Assembly: GCA_964347945.1 (NCBI GenBank)
Contig: CAYGAW010000202.1
Span: 1-5,548 of the forward strand
Origin: CAYGAW01 sp964347945
Lineage (GTDB): Bacteria > Chloroflexota > Anaerolineae > UBA7937 > B3-Chlor
DNA: 5,548 nucleotides
Reading direction: 5' to 3'
Of the stretch, positions 1-4,987 are shown piece after piece. The notes beneath the pieces are model-generated. The model saw only the letters and a program-made list of their open reading frames with translations. It searched no databases and was not told the origin of the DNA. How positions within the stretch are numbered: the stretch's first letter is position 1; every line of letters starts with the position of its first letter. A program made the translations under genes and the position numbers.

Positions 1-141
1 AATCAGACGACGCCGTTCAGCACCAACATCAAGGTCGATCTGACCCAATTCTGGTATGACATGACCTGCCAGGTAGACGTGCCTTTCATCGACCCCAACA
101 CGGCCAACAACTCATACAACGAGAGACTGGCCAGGCCGTGA
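1..141 (+). CDS. C-terminal fragment of an unidentified protein (open at the left edge)
   Basis: Frame 1 is open from the first base to a TGA at 139-141 and gives 46 residues ending SYNERLARP. Of the 46 codons, 38 end in G or C, the bias expected of coding sequence in a GC-rich genome and similar to the neighbouring glycosyltransferase gene. The fragment has a polar, aromatic-containing stretch (DLTQFWYDMTCQVDVPFIDP) with no membrane segment and no motif I recognise. It converges on the - strand operon, and a hairpin at 287-316 sits between them. Nothing gene-like is visible from 142 to 286. The opposite strand is also open here, but it reads as the mirror of this frame and runs through the hairpin, so I prefer the + strand. 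Function is unknown. Confidence 0.45.
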   Translation, partial: NQTTPFSTNIKVDLTQFWYDMTCQVDVPFIDPNTANNSYNERLARP

Positions 142-286
142 AGTTGGAGCTGCCCGTCAAGGTGTTCCCGGGGTGTACCTCTGGACCGAGTCGCGACCAC
201 CACGGTTACGGTTCGTCGAGGTCGGCTGGACACCTGGCTCAGGGAAGCTAGGGGCCTACTTCGAAGGGTCGATTGCAGTGCAAAAC

Positions 287-316
287 CAGCCGCCCCCGCG
301 ACAGCGGGGGCTGCTG
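287..316. terminator. Hairpin between convergent genes, probable intrinsic terminator
   Basis: GCCCCCGC (292-299) and GCGGGGGC (304-311) form a perfect 8-bp stem around a GACA tetraloop. After one mismatch the stem is extended by CAGC (287-290) pairing with GCTG (313-316). On the - strand the hairpin directly follows the glycosyltransferase stop codon and is followed two bases later by TTTT (285-282). On the + strand only a weak TCATTT follows. It therefore best fits a terminator for the - strand operon, possibly also serving the converging + strand gene. Confidence 0.65.
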
Positions 317-1321
317 TCATTTCCGACCGGATGGCTGTGCTGTGTTGACAGGGAGCTGGCTCCTGTGCCGGACTCTCCATGAGAGCCCCACGGGATATCC
401 CATCATCTTGGCCACATCGCCCCAAACTCGAATGATGGGCACCCAGAGGATGGCCTTCACCTTGTCGCTAACCGACAGGTCGGTCACCATGGGACGAAGC
501 CGCCTGTATGGAATCCAGAGGTAGATGCCCGCTCCCACCACGAGCAGCGACCACCAGAGGGGATGGTGGAGAAGGCCCAGCAGGAGGACGGACGGAAGGG
601 CTACCAAGTAGGTCAGATAGCGTGTGGCATGTCGCCAACGCCACAGATCAGCCTTTCCATCCCCCCGAGCGTACTGGAAATACTGGCGCCAGAAGGCGCC
701 CAGGCTGGACCGAGGGCGGAAGTAGGCCACTGCCTCGGGGGCAAAAGAGAACTTGTAGCCGGCATCTCTTAGTGCGAAATCGAAAACCAGATCTTCGCAA
801 TAATCCAGCCACTCAGGATATCCGCCCACCTTCTCCCATGCTTCCTTGCGATAGGCTACTGAGCGACTGGAGGGCAGGAAACGCTCGGGATCGATGTCGG
901 CCTGGACTGGCAGGACGGTGGCCCCCATGGCAATCTCGAAGACGGTCTGGGGTTCGGGGAGGAAGAATCCGCTGACCAGGTGTGTCGAGGGGTCTTCTTC
1001 CATGGGGCGGGTGAGCTCTTCCAGCCAATTGGGGGCCAGGCGCACGCCAGCGTCGGTGCTGGCGATGATCTCTCCGCTGGCAGCCTCGATGGCAACATTT
1101 CGCCCCTGGGAGATGTTGGTGCCCTCGCGGACAAGCAAGTTGATGGAGAGGTCTTTGCGGTAGCCCTCTATACGTTCCACCGTGCCGTCAGTCGAGCCAC
1201 CGTCGACGATCACGACCTCCGAGGGTCTGACTGTCTGCTGGGCAAGTGAGTTCAGCAGTGTGCCAATGGAGGAGGCCTCGTCCTTGACGGTGACTATGAC
1301 CGAGACGTCACGTGGACTCAC
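317..1321 (-). CDS. Family 2 glycosyltransferase, membrane-associated
   Basis: A 334-residue GT2 (GT-A fold) protein that should transfer a sugar from a nucleotide-sugar donor at the cytoplasmic face of the membrane. The N-terminus VSVIVTVKDE (6-15) is the typical first strand. VIVDGGSTDGT (37-47) is the nucleotide-binding motif, and TDAG (89-92) stands where GT2 enzymes carry the metal-binding DxD. ED at 176-177 is the likely catalytic-base motif. QYARG (216-220) resembles the QxxRW acceptor-site motif. Two hydrophobic helices (about 236-253 and 255-272) would anchor the C-terminus. The start is GTG at 1321, overlapping the upstream zinc-ribbon gene by 14 bases with only a weak GAAGAG upstream, so translational coupling is likely. 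The stop abuts a strong hairpin. Donor and acceptor cannot be told; cell-surface polysaccharide or glycolipid synthesis is the usual role. Confidence 0.9.
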   Translation of the reverse strand: MSPRDVSVIVTVKDEASSIGTLLNSLAQQTVRPSEVVIVDGGSTDGTVERIEGYRKDLSINLLVREGTNISQGRNVAIEAASGEIIASTDAGVRLAPNWLEELTRPMEEDPSTHLVSGFFLPEPQTVFEIAMGATVLPVQADIDPERFLPSSRSVAYRKEAWEKVGGYPEWLDYCEDLVFDFALRDAGYKFSFAPEAVAYFRPRSSLGAFWRQYFQYARGDGKADLWRWRHATRYLTYLVALPSVLLLGLLHHPLWWSLLVVGAGIYLWIPYRRLRPMVTDLSVSDKVKAILWVPIIRVWGDVAKMMGYPVGLSWRVRHRSQLPVNTAQPSGRK

Positions 1322-1838
1322 TATGCTCTTCGAGAGCCTTCTGCTCGGGGGTGGTGGCGGGTACTACGGGCTGCCTGGGCGCCTTGCTGCCACAGTAGGC
1401 GCAGATGGTCCAGGCCAACTCCAGGTTTCGATTGCAGTCGGGGCACTTCTTCTTCAGTTGCGTGTAGCAGTTGGGACACACGATGTAATCGGGTTCGACC
1501 AACTGGGTGCAGGCGGGGCAGACATCGACGTCTTCGATGCCCTGCAACAGCGCTTCCTCCTCCAGCGAGCGCTCATAGCTCTCGGCGAGGGTCTCGCGGG
1601 GACGAAGGATGAGATAGAGAACGAGCCCTGCCAGGTTCAGGGGTGGCGGAGGCACCACCACCAGAGTGCCCAGGGCCTGGGTGAAGAGGTCCCTCGACCG
1701 GGCACGAATGTCGCGAAAGGTCCACACGATAAGACCGAACCAGAAGGCCACGAAATAGGCGCCGATCACCCAGAAGAGCACTTGGCCGATCAGCCCCAGA
1801 GTGGCCAGAAGCTCGGTAAGTTCAGGGAACTCGGGCAT
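1308..1838 (-). CDS. Membrane protein with C-terminal double zinc ribbon
   Basis: A 176-residue protein with two hydrophobic segments (about 13-38 and 56-78), the second preceded by a PPPP turn, then an acidic linker and eight cysteines in four CxxC pairs: C107/C110, C121/C124, C132/C135 and C146/C149. The spacing fits two tandem four-cysteine zinc ribbons (DZR-like), which should face the cytoplasm. Pro/Thr-rich residues follow to the end. The ATG at 1838 is supported by AGAGGAG (1845-1851) six bases upstream and by a promoter at 1889-1917. It overlaps the glycosyltransferase gene downstream and is probably the first gene of that two-gene operon. No enzymatic role is visible; it may act as a scaffold or regulator. 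A longer frame on the opposite strand (1182-1856) lacks any motif and is an antisense shadow. Confidence 0.85.
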   Translation of the reverse strand: MPEFPELTELLATLGLIGQVLFWVIGAYFVAFWFGLIVWTFRDIRARSRDLFTQALGTLVVVPPPPLNLAGLVLYLILRPRETLAESYERSLEEEALLQGIEDVDVCPACTQLVEPDYIVCPNCYTQLKKKCPDCNRNLELAWTICAYCGSKAPRQPVVPATTPEQKALEEHSEST

Positions 1839-1888
1839 GGATGTCTCCTCTTGTAGACGTGAATTTGAGTAACTGCGAGTTGGTTTGA

Positions 1889-1917
1889 GTTATAGCAGAA
1901 GTGAGGGGATACGGCAA
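1889..1917 (-). promoter_or_regulatory. Sigma70-like promoter with extended -10, for the zinc-ribbon operon
   Basis: Read on the - strand, TTGCCG (1917-1912) is followed after exactly 17 bases by TATAAC (1894-1889). The -10 is preceded by TGC, an extended -10 element. This places transcription start near 1882, about 45 bases before the start codon. After the -10 there are two ACTCAAA repeats of unknown meaning. The identification rests on sequence pattern only. Confidence 0.5.
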
Positions 1918-1945
1918 GTGGGGGTTCCAAAAGGTTTGCACAGTC

Positions 1946-1978
1946 AGACCTCGGAGGTATTGGAAACCTCCGAGGTCT
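1946..1978. repeat. 13-bp perfect inverted repeat, REP-like nested palindrome
   Basis: The arms agacctcggaggt (1946-1958) and acctccgaggtct (1966-1978) are perfect reverse complements around the 7-base loop attggaa. Each arm is itself an odd-length palindrome (acctc-g-gaggt and acctc-c-gaggt), so the element can fold as one long hairpin or as two small ones. It lies between the last attC-like site and the backbone promoter. On the - strand it is followed only distantly by CCTTTT, so a terminator for the cassette transcript is possible but weak. The arm sequence resembles dispersed palindromes I associate with Chloroflexota genomes; this is recall, not a search. Confidence 0.75.
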
Positions 1979-1986
1979 CCAGATTG

Positions 1987-2034
1987 ACCCAACAGGACAT
2001 AGGGCCGCCCGGCCGGCTCCAGGCGAGGTCAGGC
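1987..2034 (-). repeat. attC-like site E, short, terminal end of the array
   Basis: On the - strand, GCCTGAC (2034-2028) follows the acetyltransferase gene and GTTGGGT (1993-1987) closes the site. The latter fits the G^TTRRRY cleavage box exactly. The two boxes can pair along their full length if three G-T wobbles are allowed. The + strand stretch gctccaggcgaggtcagg (2016-2033) closely matches the same part of site A. The 12-mer gtcaggcggcgc (2028-2039) is identical to 4981-4992. The inner part is GC-rich (GGCC...GGCC stem). At 48 bp it is the shortest of the five sites, and no cassette follows it, so it marks the distal boundary. Confidence 0.5.
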
Positions 2035-2041
2035 GGCGCAC

Positions 2042-2686
2042 CTATCCTTCAGCTAGCACGACCTCTGGCTGTTGTAAGTAGCCTTGCACTTCTGCATAGA
2101 ATCTCCCCACGTGTATGCCGTCCATTAGTGCATGATGTCCCTGCACGCTTAGCGGCATCTTCAAGAACTTGCCCTCTTCGACGAACTTCCCCCACGCAAA
2201 CCGTGGTACAGAATCCGCAGGAAACAATTGGAGCGGATGCATGAAGCTGGTGAACGACACCCAAGGGATCGCAGTCATGTACAACAGGCCATCTCGTCCT
2301 GGCTCCTCTTCCAGTGTCCGATGCTCTTTCACGTAAGCTATCTGCTCCTCCGCTCTCGCTGCAAACAAGGAGAAGTCCTCAGTATACTCAAACGTACAGA
2401 AGCTGAACAGATCCTCATCCGCTAGAATAGTTCCAGATGGGTGTACGATCTCGTGCTCTACCACCTCTCCCGGTCGAATGCGATACCGGAACTCGGAAAT
2501 GGCGTTCGCTGCTCGAGCGATTACGTAGACGATGGCCACAGTGAATGAAAAGCCACGCTGCTTGACAAGTGGATAGAATGTTGTCAGGTCCACATCTGCA
2601 CACATGCTGAAGTGTGGATAGTCGAAGTCTCTAAAGACGCTGAAGTGTTCGCGTCGTGGCCAGGTTTGAAGATCAATATAGCGCAT
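2042..2686 (-). CDS. CatA-type (chloramphenicol acetyltransferase-like) O-acetyltransferase
   Basis: A 214-residue protein, full length for classical CAT (about 213-220), which uses acetyl-CoA to acetylate a hydroxyl group of its substrate. HHALMDG (184-190) is the family HHxxxDG motif, giving catalytic H185 and structural D189. The N-terminus WPRREHFSVF (9-18) and PHFSMCADVD (24-33), and the central PWVSFTSF (141-148) with the active-site serine region, are all in the expected places. The enzyme should be a soluble trimer. The start is fixed by GGAGGT (2692-2697) five bases before the ATG. It is the last gene of the cassette array and its TAG is two codons from attC-like site E. The PHF...CADVD form is common among CatA-like proteins never tested on chloramphenicol, so drug resistance is possible but not shown. 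It is not the hexapeptide-repeat CatB type. Confidence 0.9.
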   Translation of the reverse strand: MRYIDLQTWPRREHFSVFRDFDYPHFSMCADVDLTTFYPLVKQRGFSFTVAIVYVIARAANAISEFRYRIRPGEVVEHEIVHPSGTILADEDLFSFCTFEYTEDFSLFAARAEEQIAYVKEHRTLEEEPGRDGLLYMTAIPWVSFTSFMHPLQLFPADSVPRFAWGKFVEEGKFLKMPLSVQGHHALMDGIHVGRFYAEVQGYLQQPEVVLAEG

Positions 2687-2744
2687 GCGTTACCTCCAGA
2701 TTGATACGTAAATACATCTTCGAATGTCGTAACCTTTTTGCGCC

Positions 2745-2874
2745 ACCTGACGGCGAGGAAGTCAGCGGCGTGGCGGCTGAGACACGCACCAAACAATGAC
2801 CAAAGCGACACAAAACCAAGACTGGCATCAACTGGAGCCTCAATCAGCAGGCGCACCGTAGCGACTTGTTGGCC
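2745..2874 (-). repeat. attC-like site D, after the isochorismatase-like gene
   Basis: An imperfect inverted repeat of about 130 bp. Gene-proximal on the - strand is GGCCAACAAGTCGCTA (2874-2859); on the + strand agcgacttgt differs by one base from agcgaattgt of site A. The gene-distal box GTCAGGT (2751-2745) followed by GGCGC is, in reverse complement, one mismatch from the 12-mer shared by sites A and E. AAGTC (2759-2763) can pair with GACTT (2863-2867), and further in GCTGAG can pair with CTCA/CAGC. The long inner loop resembles VCR-size attC sites. The box has GTC where canonical sites have GTT. Apart from this site, the 209-base gap 2687-2895 holds only the CatA-like gene's leader. Confidence 0.5.
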
Positions 2875-2895
2875 GCCTGAATGCAGCCGGCTATT

Positions 2896-3393
2896 CTATC
2901 CCAGCACCTTCTTCAGTGCCCCATAAGAGATTATGTCACTGATGCTCTCCACGAACTCGATGTTTTTCAGGTTGTCGCTAGCCAGTGATCCACGCAGGAT
3001 GATGGGGGTCAGATCAAGATCCTGGGCGCCTCGATACGTGGACAGCACGCAATACTCGGCGCAGAAACCGGTGATGATGACCGTGTCTACGCCGAGGTCT
3101 CGCAGGTCGTCCTCCAGAGGTGTTTTGTTGAAGGAATTCCCATAAGTCTTGTGGATATACAAGTCAGAGGGCAACATGTCCACCTCCTCAGGTAATTCGA
3201 ATCCCTCCTCGCCTGGTACGAGGTTCTCCTCTTCATCCACATGTTGGACGCAGACGACCGGCAGGTCCTTTTCTCTGAACAGCGCGATGGCCGCGTTGAT
3301 GTACTCAATAGCATCGTTGAGGGATTGTGCCGTTGTCGGACTTCGCTTGCAGAATTCCTTCTGGACGTCAACAACTAACAGGGCCGGCTTCAT
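2896..3393 (-). CDS. Isochorismatase-family cysteine hydrolase
   Basis: A 165-residue protein of the isochorismatase-like fold, whose members hydrolyse amides (nicotinamide, carbamoyl compounds) or the vinyl ether of isochorismate. The catalytic triad is visible: D9 in LLVVDVQKEF, K82 in HKTYGNSF, and C115 in GFCAEYCV, where the strand before the cysteine shows the usual G-F-C-A motif. Length is within the usual 165-210 range, at the short end. I place the start at the ATG 3391-3393 because AAGGAGG (3399-3405) lies five bases before it; a GTG 30 bases further upstream would put this ribosome site inside the gene. It forms one cassette of the array, ahead of site D. Substrate is unknown, and the absence of siderophore or NAD genes nearby gives no help. 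It is probably cytoplasmic. Confidence 0.88.
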   Translation of the reverse strand: MKPALLVVDVQKEFCKRSPTTAQSLNDAIEYINAAIALFREKDLPVVCVQHVDEEENLVPGEEGFELPEEVDMLPSDLYIHKTYGNSFNKTPLEDDLRDLGVDTVIITGFCAEYCVLSTYRGAQDLDLTPIILRGSLASDNLKNIEFVESISDIISYGALKKVLG

Positions 3394-3452
3394 ATGAACC
3401 TCCTTAATGTGCTGAGTCTTCACTCACTACCGATCGGTGCTTCTCCGTCGAG

Positions 3453-3547
3453 GCCGCTAACGGTTTTGAGCTGATGGGTCCAGGAAAGCAAGCGTCAATG
3501 TAAAGGTCGGCGCATGCGGGGTCGGCTGCAGCGAATGGCTAGTCGGC
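3453..3547 (-). repeat. attC-like site B, after the C_GCAxxG gene
   Basis: A 95-bp imperfect inverted repeat. The outer ends gccg (3453-3456) and cggc (3544-3547) pair, then cta and tag, with a bulge as is usual in attC sites. The gene-proximal core gctgcagcgaat (3525-3536) differs by one base from gctccagcgaat of site A. The gene-distal core gctaacgg (3456-3463) is identical to that of site A (4866-4873), and both continue with gag.tga. On the - strand the closing box is GTTAGCG (3461-3455), carrying the GTTAG core but not the full GTTRRRY. The ATTCGCTGCAGCCGAC form (- strand) is close to the common environmental attC style as I know it. Confidence 0.6.
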
Positions 3548-3555
3548 ATGACCCA

Positions 3556-4065
3556 TCATCTGTGGATCCTACGTTGTCTCTTTTTTCTTATCGCTGCGGA
3601 AGCAATCAGGACTGCGCCTGCAATCACCTCACTACAAGCCTGTGGTCCTCCCGACGAGGCATACTCAAGCGCCTCATCCCGATCAGCTAGATCGTAGTTG
3701 CGGCCAAGTTTGTCCTCCAGAATGCTCGCGCAATCAGTGCCGCCATTTTCCTCCTCAAAGCGCATACAGAACCGACGGGCAGAGGGAAGAGAGCCGATAT
3801 ATCCCCTCCAATCGGTAAGATCATCTCTCCCAAACTCCAATCCAAGCGCCATGAGGCACCCGATAACAGCTCCACAAGTTTCCCCTCGAAGAGCTATCCC
3901 CGGGAAAGGTGTCAAAGCCCTGAGTATTTGGTCGCCTTCAAGATCAAACTCTTCCTGAAGTACAGCGAACGATGTCTGAGCGCAGTGTCTGGATTCCATG
4001 AGCATGTCTCTAGCCTTGACAACAATCGGATTCTCTTGTTCTTCACTCGAACGATTATTAGACAT
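3556..4065 (-). CDS. C_GCAxxG_C_C family redox-type cysteine protein
   Basis: A 169-residue protein matching the C_GCAxxG_C_C family by its cysteine pattern: HCAQTSF (C28), the central GETCGAVIGC (C64, C70), FCMRFEEENG (C100), TDCASIL (C112) and a last cysteine near the end (C144). Family members are thought to bind metal or take part in redox chemistry; no reaction is established. Residues 143-159 are hydrophobic and followed by a basic tail (RKKRQRR), which may anchor the C-terminus to the membrane or simply close the helical bundle. The ATG at 4065 has GGAGGGA (4071-4077) five bases upstream. It is one cassette between sites C and B. Family assignment is by pattern recognition, not search; C28, C64, C112 and C144 are the positions I would expect to be conserved. 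Confidence 0.75.
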   Translation of the reverse strand: MSNNRSSEEQENPIVVKARDMLMESRHCAQTSFAVLQEEFDLEGDQILRALTPFPGIALRGETCGAVIGCLMALGLEFGRDDLTDWRGYIGSLPSARRFCMRFEEENGGTDCASILEDKLGRNYDLADRDEALEYASSGGPQACSEVIAGAVLIASAAIRKKRQRRIHR

Positions 4066-4097
4066 AGTGATCCCTCCAATATGATTCTAAGGGCTTT

Positions 4098-4187
4098 GCG
4101 CCGCCCGACTCAAACTCCTGCACAACTCTTCTGGATAATGTCCCCCTCCGGGTCCTTTTGTGGAAGCATCGGGATGGATTGTCTGTA
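4098..4187 (-). repeat. attC-like site C, after the YIP1-like gene (divergent)
   Basis: The gene-distal box on the - strand is GTCGGGC followed by GGCGCAAAG (starting at 4109), nearly the same as site D (GTCAGGT then GGCGCAAAAAG). On the + strand gcgccgcccgac (4098-4109) is one mismatch from the reverse complement of the 12-mer shared by A and E. The gene-proximal core is reduced to attgtc.g (4178-4185), as in site A. Pairing between the two ends is patchy (GAC, then TCC and GC blocks), so this is the weakest of the internal sites. If it is not a site, the YIP1-like and C_GCAxxG genes would share one cassette. Confidence 0.4.
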
Positions 4188-4787
4188 TCAACGAATGAAA
4201 ATGAACTGAACTACTCCATTCACAACGAACCCCATCAGGCCAAGCACGATGCTCTTTCCCCACGAAAGGTGCTCTACCTCTTTGACCGCGAGAACCGTCA
4301 ACAGCAGATACCACAGGGTACCCAGCCAGACGTGAGGCCCGATGAATTCAAAACCTAGCGGGGCCAGGACGCCAATTCCAGTGAGTATTCCGATTGCGAG
4401 GTCTGGCACGCCCATCACCACAGCAATGACGATCATACTGAAGCCCAGGAGGGCAAATAGATCGTCGAAGTGGCCCTGTCCGTTCCACCACCGAGCCACC
4501 AATCGGATGACGCCCGATGCCAAGATCGTCCCCGCGAGGCCCACGGGCAAGATGAAGAACCTCTCGTAAGAGTAGTATTGTTCCGCGGGAATGTTGAGCA
4601 CGAGGAACTGCGGTAAGTGCGATGCGTTCATGGCGACGGCGACGGAGATCCCGACAAAATAAACGGCCGCTAGAATCAATACACCCAGGAAGCCGAAACC
4701 CACCCGCCGGGGATCACCAAGGAGGGCACGGAGGGCTACACGGGGACGCACAAACAAATCGGCAGAGTACCGAAGAAACGTGACCAA
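4188..4787 (-). CDS. YIP1-family-like integral membrane protein
   Basis: A 199-residue protein with about five membrane helices (roughly 30-52, 76-98, 112-135, 150-168 and 177-197). WWNGQGHFDDLFALLGFSMI (100-119) matches the conserved loop and following helix typical of bacterial Yip1-domain proteins, as does the late segment HLSWGKSIVLGLMGFVVN (173-190). Bacterial members have no defined function. The only usable start is the TTG at 4787-4785: no ATG or GTG precedes it in frame near the ribosome site GGAAAGGAG (4798-4806), which ends ten bases upstream, a slightly long spacing. TTG together with the long spacing suggests weak translation. The gene sits alone between sites A and C as a cassette; membrane-protein cassettes are common in large arrays. 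The ORF is intact. Confidence 0.72.
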   Translation of the reverse strand: MVTFLRYSADLFVRPRVALRALLGDPRRVGFGFLGVLILAAVYFVGISVAVAMNASHLPQFLVLNIPAEQYYSYERFFILPVGLAGTILASGVIRLVARWWNGQGHFDDLFALLGFSMIVIAVVMGVPDLAIGILTGIGVLAPLGFEFIGPHVWLGTLWYLLLTVLAVKEVEHLSWGKSIVLGLMGFVVNGVVQFIFIR

Positions 4788-4864
4788 CGCCGTTGTTCTC
4801 CTTTCCAGTGGCTACCCGTGCCGCAATGTAGGGTAGTCTGTGGTTCCTGCAATGGCGTCGCGCG

Positions 4865-4987
4865 GGCTAACGGCTGCGAGTTGAGCGGCCAGGAGCCGTG
4901 CCACCGACACCATGCCCGCCACTCATGTCATACAACCTGTTGCATTTTGACGCCGCGTGCCCGGTCTGCTCCAGCGAATTGTCAGGC
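4865..4987 (-). repeat. attC-like site A, after the uridine-kinase-like gene
   Basis: A 123-bp imperfect inverted repeat. Gene-proximal on the - strand is GCCTGACAATTCGCTGGAGC (4987-4968), close to the classical attC left half GCCTAACAATTCGCTG. The gene-distal end is GCCGTTAGCC (4874-4865), carrying the GTTAG cleavage core. GGAGC and GCTCC pair inside, and an inner hairpin GTCA..TGCAAC / GTTGTATGAC (about 4927-4950) forms a stem of about 10 bp. The TGA of the upstream gene lies inside the gene-proximal box, a layout often seen in cassettes. From 4788 to 4864 there is only the leader and ribosome site of the YIP1-like gene. Confidence 0.65.

Noticed and set aside
3..425. Long - strand open frame over the left edge
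   Set aside because: It runs through the terminator hairpin and the glycosyltransferase 3' end, has low-complexity composition and mirrors the + strand frame that ends at 141.
508..975. 155-residue + strand open frame
   Set aside because: Antisense to the GT2 catalytic domain; Arg/Pro-rich composition typical of a GC-rich shadow frame.
1182..1856. 224-residue + strand open frame
   Set aside because: It lies antisense to the zinc-ribbon gene, whose cysteine pairs, ribosome site and promoter are convincing; no motif is seen in this frame.
1946..1978. Intrinsic terminator for the cassette transcript
   Set aside because: The stem is strong but no T-run follows directly on the - strand, so it is annotated as a repeat rather than a terminator.
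2584..2856. 90-residue - strand frame covering the gap before the CatA-like gene
   Set aside because: It spans attC-like site D and overlaps the acetyltransferase start, with no ribosome site or recognisable motif.
3394..3423. Ten-residue N-terminal extension of the isochorismatase-like gene from a GTG
   Set aside because: It would bury the strong AAGGAGG at 3399-3405 inside the gene; the family normally starts at the KPALLVVDVQ strand.
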